DNA from: Timema cristinae
Lineage: Eukaryota > Arthropoda > Insecta > Phasmatodea > Timematidae
Direction of reading: 5' to 3'
Length of the DNA stretch: 64,000 nucleotides
Assembly: GCA_039000515.1 (NCBI GenBank)
Contig: JBCFYV010000012.1
Coordinates: 33,336,296-33,400,295, forward strand
Position 1 is the stretch's first letter, and each line of letters opens with the position of its first letter. Both the position numbers and the translations under genes were made by a program. Of the stretch, positions 10,690 to 22,649 are shown in pieces. The notes beneath the pieces were generated by a model that searched no databases, was not told where the DNA came from, and was given only the letters and a program-made list of their open reading frames with translations.

Positions 10690-11900
10690 TTTTTTTAAAC
10701 TTGGGTGTTTGAATAAAACCTAGGTACAATAATTTTTTGAGGGGAGGGAAAGAGATGAAATTTAAATTGTACACTCCCAGCACAAAGGCAAATCAGAGAA
10801 GTAATACTATTTTTTAATGACTATAGGGTGCAAGAACTGCTGAAATCAAGTCATGAGGCATGCAAAAATGGCTTAGAATGTCGTTCAAATCTTAAGTAGA
10901 GTAAAATTGTCAGATCTAGCCCTGGTAGTCCGAATATTTAAATGTTTTAGTCACACAATGTGTTTTCCTGTGATATTAAAAACAATACAATACTCTAAAA
11001 CGATATACTGTGAATGTAAAACCATATACCATGTTATCCAATAAATACATGTATATTTTATAAAACTCATTCAACTGTAATTTAATTGTTTTGAAAATAC
11101 TCTTTCCTCTAAGACTCATATATTTCCTCCTGCTTAAATTAGAATTTTCAGTAATTCAAACAAGCTTGGACTGCAATTAGTTTGGATTAACGAGGTTCTA
11201 CAAGGGGTGCCTGTGAAGCTAAATTATAAGGATAATGGTGCTCATTTGCAAGTATCACTAAGGGTGGAGGTGAAGTAAGTGAGGGAGATGGGTAATGATT
11301 GAAAGTTCCTAAGGAAAAATGACAGCCTGGACATGGGAGTCAAACTCGGGACACTTAAATGAGAATTTAAATAAACAATTGCTTGGTTATGAATGTATAT
11401 TTAGGGTGACCATGTAGTCTTCGTTTGATTTTTAAGGGGAAAAGGACGGCACACAACATTACAAATACATTTTAAAAAAAGGTGAATGCAGAGTGAGCTG
11501 TCAGGACTTTGTTTTATGAATATATTATCACCTAACATATTCCCATAAATTTGAAAGTATAGAAAATGGATACTTATCAAACCTTAAGGAACATTTACAT
11601 AATGAAGTCAGCAAATAAGTATTTAAATATATAAATGTTTATTTATAGCATATAATATGAAATTCAAAAAATATGGTAGTAATTTACATTAGTTAGTTCA
11701 AGAATTCTATGAAGTTTTGTGAAGTTTTTTTTTATAAAAACGCAGTTATAGAGAAGAAAATATTTTACAATACAAGATAATGTACTGCAAATGTTTATTT
11801 TTCAGAATATTTATAAGAAGGCTAACACCATAAACAAAGTTTGAAGTTTGCGTTATCAATATAACAATATCATCAAATCATATAACTATTTAATAAGATG
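10690..11900. other. Intronic AT-rich DNA
   Basis: Part of the 11.2-kb host intron. A possible tRNA-like B box (minus strand, near 11,330-11,345) and an isolated transposon-end-like TTAGGGTGACCATG at 11,401 are visible, but no element with two ends could be delimited. Confidence 0.4.
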
Positions 11901-11911
11901 TTTGTTTTAGT

Positions 11912-12260
11912 CATGAAACAATGCCATACAGGCATAATTAAAGTGTGACTAGCTTTAATAGGCAAAGATAGTATGTCAGAAGGACATTAAATATATTTAC
12001 AAAAGGTAATAGACCTGCAACAATTCCATACAGGCATAATCAAAGTGCCACTAGCTTTGATAAGCAAGAGAGCATGACAAAAGGACATTGGATGAATATA
12101 TTTACAAAAGGTAATAGACCTGTTACAATGCCAAAAAGGCATAATTAAAGTGTGACTAGCTTTAATAAGCAAAGAGAACATGTCAAAAGGACATTAGATA
12201 AATATACTTACAAAACGTAATAGACCTACTACAATTCCATAGAGGCATAATTAATCTCGC
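11912..12260. repeat. ~105-bp tandem repeat, about 3.3 copies
   Basis: GGCATAAT recurs at 11,931, 12,033, 12,138 and 12,244 (spacing 102, 105 and 106). Between these, the GTGTGACTAGCTTTAATA and AAAAGGTAATAGACCTG blocks repeat. The minus-strand frame 11,987-12,181 is a by-product of the repeat, since 105 is a multiple of three. Confidence 0.85.
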
Positions 12261-12414
12261 AATGACTAATGACTTTAAAGTTCATAAATGAAGACATAAT
12301 TACATATTTACAACCATCACTAACTTTAATATAACCTTCCTCCTCATTATTTGCATTAACGAGATAAAATAGAAGATCATTACTTTAGGTAGTATTTAAG
12401 ATCTTCCTATGAAG

Positions 12415-12770
12415 TTAATAATAATTTGTATTATGATCCAGCCAAAATATGAACCAAATATTAAAGTCTTCAACCTGGACATTATTAGCTTCAAATTTCA
12501 TTTTGTTTAAATTTTTCAACCAAAGGAAATTAACATTTAGGCCAAAAAGAAATTTTGATTCATCAGAGCAAAAAAATAATTTTGTTATTATATTTAAGTT
12601 GGGTGAGAAGCGTCCACAAAGACTACACAGCCAAGAATGGTCCCAGTTGGATTGATGTGCAAATATGGCCGTACGAGACCTAAGTTCTACTCTGTCCTGG
12701 AAGAAATTAGAACATGCTTCTATGGCACCTACACCATTCCAGGTGGTGGCCATTGATTCCACTCCCATGC
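12415..12770 (-). pseudogene. Possible Tc1-like transposase fragment
   Basis: The 117-codon minus-strand frame contains FFCSDESKFLFG, which resembles the F-S-D-E-S-x-F motif around the second catalytic aspartate of Tc1/mariner transposases. The QSNWDHSW stretch upstream sits where a Trp-rich segment is usual. No other catalytic motif or terminal repeat is visible, so a chance match is possible. Confidence 0.3.
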
Positions 12771-12899
12771 GAATCTAGCAATGCTGGTGGTGGGGACTAC
12801 ACACATTAGCATGTGAGAGGTTTGGTCTCGTGGCTGGTCTGATAGGGGTCGGAGTGTGTTGGGGTGATGTAATAAACAGGCGGATCTGGGTAGCATCGT

Positions 12900-14950
12900 T
12901 AAATAGGAGACAATGGTAAGTTTATGATTGATATTATTTCATGTTATTTACTTTGGTTACAGTTATTTTATTATGTTCATACACTATGTAGCTCGAGCAG
13001 ATGCTACAACCATATGACCCGTATTTTTGCTATGGCCTGTCGTTTTAGTAAGAATTCTGTTCCTGTCCCATTTTTTATAAATACTTTAAAATATGCTTGA
13101 ATATTAGTGTCAATCATAAAGTTATAGTTGTGAGAAGGTAGGATACATGAAATAAATAAAATATATCTCTCTATGATAGATGGGTGCAAATATTTTCTGA
13201 AATGAGTGAAAAATGTTTAGATTTTCAGGATTTTTGAAATGTAGTGGAGAATAATATTTTCTATTATGAATAGTATGTGATCTAAGGTGAGAACTGGATT
13301 AAGTGTTGAATCAATGAGAACCATGCTAATTGTAAGACAAAATTGTAACATTAAGTGTGATAAGTTTTATGACAAGGTATGAAAAGACCAACATTTGTTA
13401 AGCAAATTAAGTTCGTCCGAAAAATGGTATGAGCAGGATAAAATGCAGTTCCTATCTACATCAACATAAAAGTTTTGGTAGGGGTTCTGGGTCCTTTGAA
13501 GAATGATTATTTTTATGTTATAAAAACTAATATTTTTTCAACTTGACTTTTTCCTGTCAAGCCCTTTCCTATTTTACTCTTGTCCAGTTTTTGTCTCAAG
13601 GAATTATGGTCAGCCTATCAATGGGTTAAGATCGGAGTGGCTGATACCAGAGCTGTGGAGCCGGTATGCCAAGCTTTCGACTCCAACATATTTCTACTGT
13701 TTGACTCGCACTCCAAGTCCTTTATATATGGCTAATTATATCAAATGGTAATAAAAAATTATCGCCCCAAATTTAAAATAAATTTTGTGAGTCTTTTTCC
13801 TTCCACCTTCCCCCCTCGTTTTCATCATTTACCTTCTATTTTCTTTTGCCACTTGGGAACTTTTCTAATTTTGAAATGCTTAGAGTTGGGAAAAACACTG
13901 GTTCACACCCCCGCCCCCTCCCAAAATATATTTCATGAAATGCCCTTGTAGCTGGATAACCAATCAACTGCTTCCTACAGTTGAGACTGTTTTATTTCAT
14001 TTACTATTTTTACCTAAGTTAATTATAATTTCACTGTTTTTTACTGTGATGTATTTTTTATAATCTTATAACAAGTTATTTAAAAAAATATCCCATACTT
14101 TGAGGAGTTTGAAACACTACTCTGTTATTTTTAATAATTTTAGCTCAAACTGTCCAAGAAAATTTTAGAGTAGTGTGTGTTATATATATATATTTTATTA
14201 AAGAGTCTTAAGACAACATTAAAGCCCGGCTGAAAATATTCATAACTTGTGATATATCTTCAAAGCTTATGATCCCATAGGCAACCCATTTTGAAATTTT
14301 TATATAGATAATTAATAGTTAAATAACATGTTTTTTTCAAAATGTTAAAAAAAAAAAAAAAAAAACACTATCACAATTATTTTCATTTTTTTTTTAAAAA
14401 AAAGGAACAAATTTTTTTATTGTTAAAAGTGTGCCAAGTTGTATAAGCCCCCTAACAGGTTAAATAAAGCCCATAGCAAACTAAAAAAAAGAGCCAAAAA
14501 ACATAAGCCTAGCATTAATAGAACAGAAGTTAATAGGATTTAAAAACTATGGCACAGGTAGAAAAATATTTTTTTTTTTTTTTAAATTTCAAAAATTGAT
14601 TTCTCAAAAATAAGGCCATTAAAAGAATCTTAAGAAAACAATGTTGTGTTTAGATTTAAATGAAGAATAATTGGTAAATATTTCATTTAAACAAAAAATG
14701 GTCAGGTTGAATGATTAGTTGATTTGACGTGGACCCATAAATTATATATTTACCATGTATTGTTAAAAAATAGTAAGTTTTTATTTTGAAGCCAGAGTCA
14801 GTATATTTTTAACAGACTTCACTCAAAATTGCTTCCAAAGTCTTGGCTGATATGTTTACAAGCAAACACATATACTTAAAAAAATATAACCCTGTACAAA
14901 TTATTACATTGAAAAACAAATAAAAGACATGATTAGGCCAAAATAATAAC
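12900..14950. other. Intronic AT-rich DNA with poly-A tracts
   Basis: Contains homopolymer A/T tracts (for example 14,347-14,365) and a GATTTGACGTGGA motif near 14,723 that resembles GATTTGACATGGA at 20,730, probably the outskirts of a shared repeat family. No supported genes. Confidence 0.4.
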
Positions 14951-15222
14951 TTGCTAAATTATTAGCTATTAAGTTGGCCTTCTGTGTATTGTTTCCTGCC
15001 ACTAGTAAGGAGCTCCTCGACTTGTGCCAGTTAGTTTCATGTAGAGATAATATTTTGAAATGAATTAGATTTTTTAATTGAAAACAATAGTTTAGAAAGG
15101 GATAAATTAGACAGTTCTTGTATGGCCACGGTCGACAGCAATGACTGGAAACGTAAAAGGTTTATCAGTTTTGTTGGAAGGTTATTTGAAGCTTAAAGTT
15201 TTTAAATGCCACTGCATTAACT

Positions 15223-17458
15223 CTAAGAATTCCTCTGTGCCAAATACATGAAATTTCCTCCTGTACTCAATCCAGTGGTGCAAGGTATCAACAAGCTCCA
15301 AGCTTGAGCACTCAACAGCTTGATGTGAAGCCAGAATACAAACACCATTATAAACTTTAGCTTTATTGTAGTGTCCGTTGGCTGTCCAGGGAAGGATGAT
15401 TGATAGATTTTAAAGTTTAAAGAGTTTTGTTCTGAAGTTTCTGTAAGAAAACAAGGAACTACCTGATGAGTGTATAGTTTTAAAGGATAAGATTGGCCGT
15501 GGGATCTAGCTTCTCTGGTGGTCATTGGGAATCCTTAACAACTATAAAGCTTCTGTGTTCCAGTTTGCAAATCTCTCCTGTAAAAATATCTGTACATTTT
15601 CATATTCTTCTATTGTCACAAACATGAATGACATTCCTTCTATATTGTGTCTTGCCCATTCATATAACTTATTTGCTCTGTATAGGGCTTTTGTAAACTG
15701 GCTCTAGCAACAAGACACTTTACAGCCCCCCTACACCATCACAAGCATTTTTACCATGTGATGTGGCAAAGAAGTGCCAGTCTGCTTTGCATTCAAAGTC
15801 TTGGTGATGTAAACTCAGATTTGTAAAGTTCTTGCGATGTTTATACTGTGATGCTGCCTCATCTGAAAGATATGTGATTTTTTTCGGTGGTGAAAAATTA
15901 GTGTTAAGGAATATGATTAGCTTTCTCTGAAATGCATAAACTGCTGTTTTATCATGCTGAAGACCCTCTGAGATTTTCACAAAACTCGCATGTTTAACAG
16001 TGTGTGGTTCTTCTGATGAGTTTAAATAACAAATATGATTGAATTGTGGATTGTGCATTGTTCCAATGGAACCCTTGTACTGAGTCCTGAAGAACAAATG
16101 AGTAATTTTCTGAAAAGTCACAAGCCACAAAATACTTAGCCTCTTGCAGATATTTTTTCTTCTCAGAAAAGAAGTTAGCTTGCTCTTTAGCAATGAAAGA
16201 ATGACAAAGAAGACTTTGAAGATTTTTCAAATAGGGAATTCAAGAATTCATCCACTGGTTTTGAAACGGTTTACACGTTTGAATGGTCCACTGTGACCTA
16301 ATGCTTGTATGTTATCATGACAATAATGTTGCTTTCAGAGATATTTTCAAACTTTTTGAATAATTTACTATACCCTGGACAATATTCACAGTTTCCGAAG
16401 TAACACTTTGGTAAAGGTGGATTACAAATTACTCTGGATAAGCAATCTTTGTAATCAGAAATTAGCATATATTCTTCTGCATTCAGTTCCTTGATCCTGC
16501 ACCCACTGATCATTAGCTTCACATTCTGGTGCGGACACACACACTGTGTGTATCACTTGATACTGAAAATACTGTTGGAAATGGTATTATGACATCAATT
16601 AACGGTTTTCATATCTTGTACATATTTAAAACACAAAGCCAAATCGTTCATGATTATTTTTTTCATTCTTGTAATTAATAGTACAGATCATATATGTATC
16701 ATTTGTTATGAAGAAATCAACAAAGTAAACCAAAACATTAAAGAACATTTAGAAGGCATTGCCCATCTTTTTGCAGGTCAAGGCTCACCCACTAAATGCT
16801 CTAGTGAGTGGATGGAATTACTTAAGTCCCAACAAATACACAGTTCTTTTTTGAACATGACACCTGTTCTCATTTATTTTCATTGAAATAAAGTCTTTTC
16901 TCCCAAGCAAAATTCTGCTAACAGCATCATCACAATAAAATTGTCCAATAATGTTCACATTTTCTCTAGGTAAGCTTTTTCCTGGTTTTGGATTAGGTGA
17001 TGATATAACACCTTTTTCTTTCATAAACTCTCTTGCCTTTTTTGCCATGTAATTTGTTACTCCAAATTTCTGCTGAATTTTACCCAATTTTACCCGAACT
17101 CAACTTTTAGGTAACACTGTTAGTAACTGGACCTTAATATTTATTTCTGATGTTGATGTAAACTCTTCTTTCAGCCGGCTTATATCTCACTCTCTGCACT
17201 GACATAAGACTGATATTGAAGATTCTTCGCTTGGACTCACTTGTGTAAAAACTGTATCTTAATAGTTTCATTCACTTTCTGCAGTTTCTTTGTACAGTAA
17301 TTAGTTTCCGAAAGACGTTTCTTCTTGATTGGCGTACCGAACAAAGTAACTAAACTAGCATTTAATGATTTAATGGCTGTATGTTTTGTACCGTGGATAG
17401 AGACTAGCCCAGCACCAAGAACATCTTTTGTACTCACCCTATTCGACTGGGGTCTCAT
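15223..17458 (-). pseudogene. Broken copy of a motif-rich, transposase-like gene of unassigned class
   Basis: Consecutive minus-strand frames follow one protein order from an ATG at 17,458. The first stretch (17,237-17,458) has GTPIKKKRLSETNYC. The next (16,818-17,087) has GVTNYMAKKAREFMKEKG and GQFYCDDAVSRILLGRKDF. Next comes CPHQNVKLM with a Cys cluster, CNPPLPKCYFGNCEYCPG (16,298-16,540). Then CDFSENYSFVLQDSVQGFHWNN (15,994-16,230), LSDEAASQYKHRKNF and HFFATSHGKNACDGVGG (15,720-16,193), and finally a tail at 15,223-15,525. I recall closely similar uncharacterised proteins repeated in many invertebrate genomes, but no formal family name. The aspartates in D-F-S-E-N, L-S-D-x-A-A-S-Q and A-C-D-G are candidate metal ligands (inference). 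At least four frame breaks make this copy inactive. It lies inside the 11.2-kb host intron on the same strand. Confidence 0.65.
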
Positions 17459-17459
17459 A

Positions 17460-17800
17460 TGTTGACACGCGCCACGGAACGACCTTGTTCGGGTTCAATA
17501 CAAAAACTCTGCCTGGAAGGTCGGCGTTTGATTCAATTGTTTCACCTGACTAAAGCAATCGGTGTAAAGCGCGCATGCGCGTTATGGTGAATTTAAGTGG
17601 ATCTCTAGTTCCTCGTGTGCCCGACGTCGCCCCCACCCCCTTGGTTCAGTGTCTCTATGTTGTGCGCAGGCGCCGCAGAAGACGTGGCGAAGTGATTGGA
17701 TATTTGTGACTGCTTCATTATGTCATCCCTTCCATCCCTCTTTCCTCGCCCCTTATCCGAACTGAATATAAGCGAGTGCCCAACAATGAAAGGCACTCTT
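17460..17800 (-). promoter_or_regulatory. CpG-rich upstream region of the broken transposase-like gene
   Basis: Immediately upstream (minus strand) of the ATG at 17,458 the sequence turns GC-rich and CpG-rich. It includes the palindromic core GCGCGCATGCGCG near 17,569-17,581. It contrasts with the AT-rich surroundings and may be the promoter carried by the element. No TATA box is clear at the right distance. Confidence 0.35.
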
Positions 17801-17940
17801 TGATGCCATGTAGGTCTCTAGGACTGATTAAAATGTAAGTTATTGTAAAAGATGGGAATTGAACTTAGACCATGTTCGGCCACGATTCAGGTTAGGGTTC
17901 AAATTATGGTTAAGATGTAACCAATCTTTTCGGATCTATT

Positions 17941-19210
17941 AGGTGTTAGTTTATTTTTGGAACTTACATATATTTATTACTATTAGTGTTAGTAGTCAGA
18001 TGGTTTTAATCTATTGTTATTATGTTACCAACCTTTTGAGATCAATTAGGTTGATGTGCCTCACTGTTCAGTCGGCCCTAGTATCTTTCCTCCGCACTTG
18101 CACTGGCCGCGCCACCCTCCCTCTCTACTACCTGGAACCCCCCTTCACACCATGTTTTCTGAGCCGTCCGTGACGACTCCACCTCAGCACACAGCACCAG
18201 CGCTCGCGTGATGGACACTGTCTCTAGCGTTTTCTCGCGCCAATAGGAAGCCCCTATTTTCCCCATTGGTCAAGGCCAGGCAGCAGTAGAGGGTATATAA
18301 CACGGTGATCTCTGGAGCTGGTTTTAGTGGTGACCCAACCCTGGCGAACCACCGTTCCGAAAGAGCCATATTAAATCATCATTATTTGTTTGAAAGAGCA
18401 TTTCATCATCACTCCCTACTCTTCCACAACTATCCTCGACCTCCCACCGTGACTCGTGTTGCCGGGACAGTTCCTGTACCTCCCACCGCGACTTCGTGTT
18501 GCCGGGACTCTGACATATCAATCTCTAACCTTCATCGACCTTCCGACGGTGAACTCACAGGATGGGATACACCCGCCGCGCCGGCAAGGCCCACCGACAA
18601 AAGACCCTAAAGAAGACGGCGACAACGAAACAATACTCCACCCGTGGACCCATCTTCTACGATCCCGACCGCAACCACCAGACCCCCGAACACCAACACT
18701 CGCTCCAGCATCTTCAAGAGTCCCTGCACCCGAGTTAACCAACTCCTCCCCTCGCCTTCCCCTCTCACCAACCATCCGACCCCCACCTACTCCGATTTCC
18801 CCTTCAGCCCTGAGGGTTACCAGCTTCACGCCCTGACCCCCCCCAGAACCCGCCTATGTTTTCTCCCCCATCTCCCTTCCCTACCCCCATCCACTGGACC
18901 CGCGAGATCGACGCATGGAAATCAAGGTCGCCCGGAAAGTGGACTTTGACTAGGCCAAACCAGTTATCCCGAAGTACCAGTAAAGGGATGATAAGGTGTT
19001 AGTTTATTTTTGGAACTTACATATATTTATCGCTGTTAGTGTTAGTAGTCAGATGGTTTTAATCTATTGTTATTATGTTACCATTCTTTTGGGGTAAATT
19101 AGGTGTTAGTTTATTTGTTTATTGAAACTTACGTATATTCATGACTGACAGTCTTAATTGTTTGATGGTTTCTATCTCTTTTGGCTTTTAACTTTAAATT
19201 ACTCGGCAGC
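17941..19210. repeat. 107-bp tandem repeat interrupted by an LTR fragment
   Basis: AGGTGTTAGTTTATTT begins units at 17,941, 18,994 and 19,101, and a truncated unit begins at 18,048. The intervals 17,941-18,048 and 18,994-19,101 are both 107 bp. A partial unit ending GGATCTATT precedes 17,941. Between 18,051 and 18,993 lies unrelated GC-rich sequence, which must have been inserted after the array formed. Confidence 0.75.
18051..18993 (+). mobile_element. LTR retrotransposon 5' fragment inserted in the tandem array
   Basis: The insert starts with TG at 18,051 and contains a promoter-like TATATAA (about 18,294-18,300). TGGTGACCC follows at about 18,329, where a primer binding site complementary to tRNA-Trp would start; only about 9 nt match. 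A proline-, threonine- and serine-rich open stretch (about 18,456-18,840) then resembles the N-terminal linker of gag proteins. It is GC-rich, unlike the flanks. No pol domain and no 3' LTR are present, so the copy is truncated. The LTR would be roughly 275 bp. Confidence 0.45.
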
Positions 19211-19860
19211 TAGGAACCAACAATATTGTGGCGGAGCCTTAGGTGAATAGTTAGACCACTGAACTATCAGAGCTGCCTGACAAACAAGTTGTATCTGAAA
19301 TTAGCGGGCAAGGTGTTGTATGGAATATCTTGAATATGTGGTTGTCTATATATTAACTTCAACTGCGAGGGAATAGTTAGAAATTTACTCTTTATAAGAG
19401 TTTATTTTATCCTGTTATATTTCTACAAATATGAGGATCATTGTTTTGTTAGCTATATCGGATAATTTATGTTATCATTATATCAGATACATCATATTGT
19501 ATATCAAATATTCCATGTTTATATACGTCTCTAATAAACTAGCCGTTGGGCCATATTTGTTGCTATCCTCGCTTTGTTCGTGTCAGGACCCTATCTAACT
19601 TATACTAGTATTCCTGTTACATCTTTATTTAATAATTCTGGTTGGCTAACTGAGAACAGATCAATAAAGGTCCCTGGTGACTATTTCTATTTCATGTAAC
19701 TCTGCGACTAGCTCACTGTGTCGGCTTGTTAGAGCGCAAACGCTACATTGCAGGCCCCACAGGGAGTACGGTTGAGTTTAGTAGATGCTAGAACATCACA
19801 ATTGCCGTCTGAAAAAATCAATGTTTTCTCCAAACTGGATGTATTCAGTTTGACTGTTGC
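19211..19860. other. Unannotated intronic DNA
   Basis: No coding frame or clear repeat could be supported between the 107-bp array and the 27-bp minisatellite. Confidence 0.4.
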
Positions 19861-19865
19861 TTATT

Positions 19866-20125
19866 ACACATAGTTTGAAACCAGGAGAACATTTAATGGG
19901 TTTGAAGCCTGGAAAACATTTAAGAGGTTTAAAGCCTGGAAAACATTTAAGAGGTTTAAAGCCTGGAAAACATTTAAGAGGTTTAAAGCCTGGAGAACAT
20001 TTAAAAGATTTGAAGCCTGGAGAAACATTTAAGAGATTCGAAGCCCGGAGAACATTTAAGAGATTTGAAGCCGGAGAACATTTGACAGAGATTCGAAGCC
20101 GGAGCACATTTAAGAGATTTGAAAC
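19866..20125. repeat. 27-bp minisatellite, about 10 copies
   Basis: The unit CTGGAAAACATTTAAGAGGTTTAAAGC is repeated nearly perfectly between 19,885 and 20,000 and decays to 3' copies with single-base losses (for example CCGGAGAACATTTGACAG). Because 27 is a multiple of three, both strands stay open (19,857-20,168 plus; 19,796-20,107 minus). The plus frame is a 9-residue LKPGKHLRG repeat. I regard both frames as consequences of the repeat, not genes. Confidence 0.85.
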
Positions 20126-20779
20126 CTATGACGTGCATGGCGTGGCCTTAGGAACGTATGAAATATGACGTGAACTAAGCAAAGGAGGGAGAAATCTGAT
20201 TCCTGGGAAAAGACTTTTGACGTGGCATTGGGAATCGCATATCACAGTGAAAAGGTAGGTGGAACCCTATTTACTGAATCCAACATAATTCCTGAACCCA
20301 TTTGCATCCCATCTTCAAATCTTTCATAGTTACTAAGCAATAGTATATATACAAACATTTTTTTTGAAGGGGGTAAAACCCCATTTTTGAGAAAATGGCC
20401 ACAAAAATATTGATTCTAACAATTTTTTTATATATTTTTTTTAATACAGCAAATTAAAATCTCATATGAAAGAGCTATTTAAAATCTTTCCAAAAACACA
20501 TGACTCACTCCCATAGCTACCCAGGTTACTGAAATATTCAATGGTAAAAGTTAACAAGACAATGACAAAATTGGTTGAAATCGCAAATTTTCCGCCCCTA
20601 TAACTTCGCAAATAAAAAAGATATTGACCTGAAATTTTTCAAGTCACGTATCTCAGGTGTTTCTTTCCGTATGCCAAGTTTAAAAAAATAATAAAAAATG
20701 TGAGGTAGAAAAGTGCTTCTACATTGGTTGATTTGACATGGAATGCCCTTTAAATCAGCGTTTGAAAGGTAAAAACAGC

Positions 20780-21145
20780 CTTTACCCAAACCTATTCAGC
20801 TCAGTTAGGATTTTAAAGCATGGCTCATTCTGCTGGGTCATAATATTTCTTAGAATGAGATCACCCTTTTCCTAGAATGCAAAAATTTTCCTACATTGAA
20901 TGAAATGGGCTTCTAGGCTTTGATAAATACAAACATATTATTTCTGATTTGAAAATCTCTTTTGAAACTAGGTTTTTAAACTTTCAGGATGAACAGAAAA
21001 ATGTTCAGCTTTTTCGATTTCTATTGAGCAATTATTGTATTCTACCAGTATGGTGTTCAAATTGAAATTATTTATCTTCACAACAACGCTTCAATTCACA
21101 GCAAGTACAAGGGAATCCTTTCAGCCAAGAGGGATCAAATATGTA
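20780..21145. repeat. Dispersed repeat B, copy 1
   Basis: This segment (CCTATTCAGCTCAGTTAGG ... TTTGAAACTAGGTTTTTAAACTTTC ... CTTCAATTCACAGCAAGTACAAGG) reappears at about 41,700-42,110 with the same block order and many small indels. No coding capacity was recognised. Confidence 0.7.
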
Positions 21146-21372
21146 TTACACTATCAATTTTAATTTGACCTAATCCATTTTGGTTATTATATTAAAGAGT
21201 GGGGGTGGAGTGGCATGCACAAGATTCTTAGAGCAAATAGTGGTACAAAAAAAAAGTTGGTAGACATTGACACACTAAACAAAAGGTTAAAGATGCAATT
21301 CTGATTGTTTTGTTTACTGAATCTTAGTTAAAATCTAATCAATCAGACAACACTTATGAATGGATTACTTAC

Positions 21373-21452
21373 TCTGGAGTAACTCTACAAAATTAGTCCA
21401 TGCTTCTTTTGCGGGTTTAGGAGGAGGATTACCATCATTACTTTCAGGATTG
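21373..21452 (-). CDS. Internal exon of the unidentified host gene
   Basis: An 80-nt exon with acceptor TTATTTCACAG and a consensus donor (CCAGA|GTAAGT). It encodes a linker-like segment, NPESNDGNPPPKPAKEAW, followed by TNFVELLQ. Both splice phases agree with its neighbours. It completes an ATC codon from the 27,149-27,240 exon (AT|C) and leaves A for the exon at 9,969-10,211. The asparagine/proline-rich start suggests a flexible linker before a helical region. Function unknown. Confidence 0.65.
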
Positions 21453-21459
21453 CTGTGAA

Positions 21460-22645
21460 ATAATAAAAAAAAGTCAATAAATTATTAGTGCCAATCAAAA
21501 TAAACTATTCATTCACAATATTGATTTAGTGATAATGGTGACCATTTTTAGAACTGCAAATATTTCAAATTTAGTAAATAAATAAATTTTATAAGCATAT
21601 TATAGGTTTATAGTAGCACCTTTCAAATTTCTTATTTTAAAACAAAATAGTTAGAATGGCTTGTAAACTTTTTTTTATCAATGCTGGTTTTTTTAACTCG
21701 CCATTAAAGTTGGGATGGAAGGGCTAAAAAAATGCACAAAAACAACTTCCCCTCTCACCATGTGATTAGCCTAGCCTACCCTCCCCCTTCACCACCAATC
21801 CTATCCCCACCACCACCTCTATAATGCCTGTAAAAGTTGATTTTAACTCACTAACTCTCCAAAATAAGTTCAATATACTAGTTGGAAGAGCACTTTAGAA
21901 ACAATCAAGGTGTGATGGGTAGGCATAGGCCATTGAAGGTGCCACCTAATTGAATTAATAAATATTATAAACTGCAGTATTTCTTATGATAGTAGCATTT
22001 GTAAAACTTTAAAAAACACAGATCGTTAGTCAGTTATATTTGACTTTTCAATTGTTAGCCTATTAAAGAACTCTTTATTTGAGAAAGGCTAAATCTATAT
22101 TTCCAACCATTATTTTATTGTTATGTCAAAATTGTGACAAAATGTGTAAAATATGAGGGAATTTCATTTTTCAAACAAAATTTGTAAGCCTTAACGATAA
22201 CATTTAAGATACTTATTAGTTTTTACCTCCATTTAGGCATGAAATAACAAATCACTACAGTACTTAAATAGGTATCATAAGATTTCTGGGCTCTACAATG
22301 TGTCTCAGCACTTGAGTGGTGACCCAATGGTGCCCTAGAAAGAGTTGAGAGGTGGAAGGAGGTGTTGAACCTGTCCAAATACCTGACACAAGCTGTGAGA
22401 AAGTGAAAGTTGATAAACATCTGAGGGGTGTTATGTAATGGATAGTGGAGTTCCTGGCAAAATAATTGCTGAGTTAGTTTTTTACTAACTTTAGGCAACT
22501 TACAAAATGGTCATCTAGATCTATGGCCAAGCCCACTCACTCATAATCATATTTCACCAGCCCCTGAGCCAGGAAACTTGAAATTTTGTGTGAAGGTCAC
22601 TTTTAAACCCTAAGCAAGAGAGAGGGTTTTGAAATTTTTTTACCT
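21460..22645. other. Unannotated intronic DNA
   Basis: No supported gene. From about 22,530 a low-complexity sequence with recurrent TTGAAATTTT motifs begins and continues beyond the neighbouring elements. Confidence 0.4.
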
Positions 22646-22649
22646 CTAT

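Noticed and set aside
11401..11460. Transposon end TTAGGGTGACCATG
   Set aside because: Resembles a DNA-transposon terminus, but no matching inverted end could be located nearby.
18184..18949. Overlapping Pro/Arg/Gly-rich frames on both strands
   Set aside because: GC-rich low-complexity sequence of the LTR fragment keeps several frames open; at most one is a gag-like relic.
19796..20168. Long frames on both strands over 19,796-20,168
   Set aside because: They exist only because a 27-bp repeat contains no stop codon; there is no non-repeat coding sequence.
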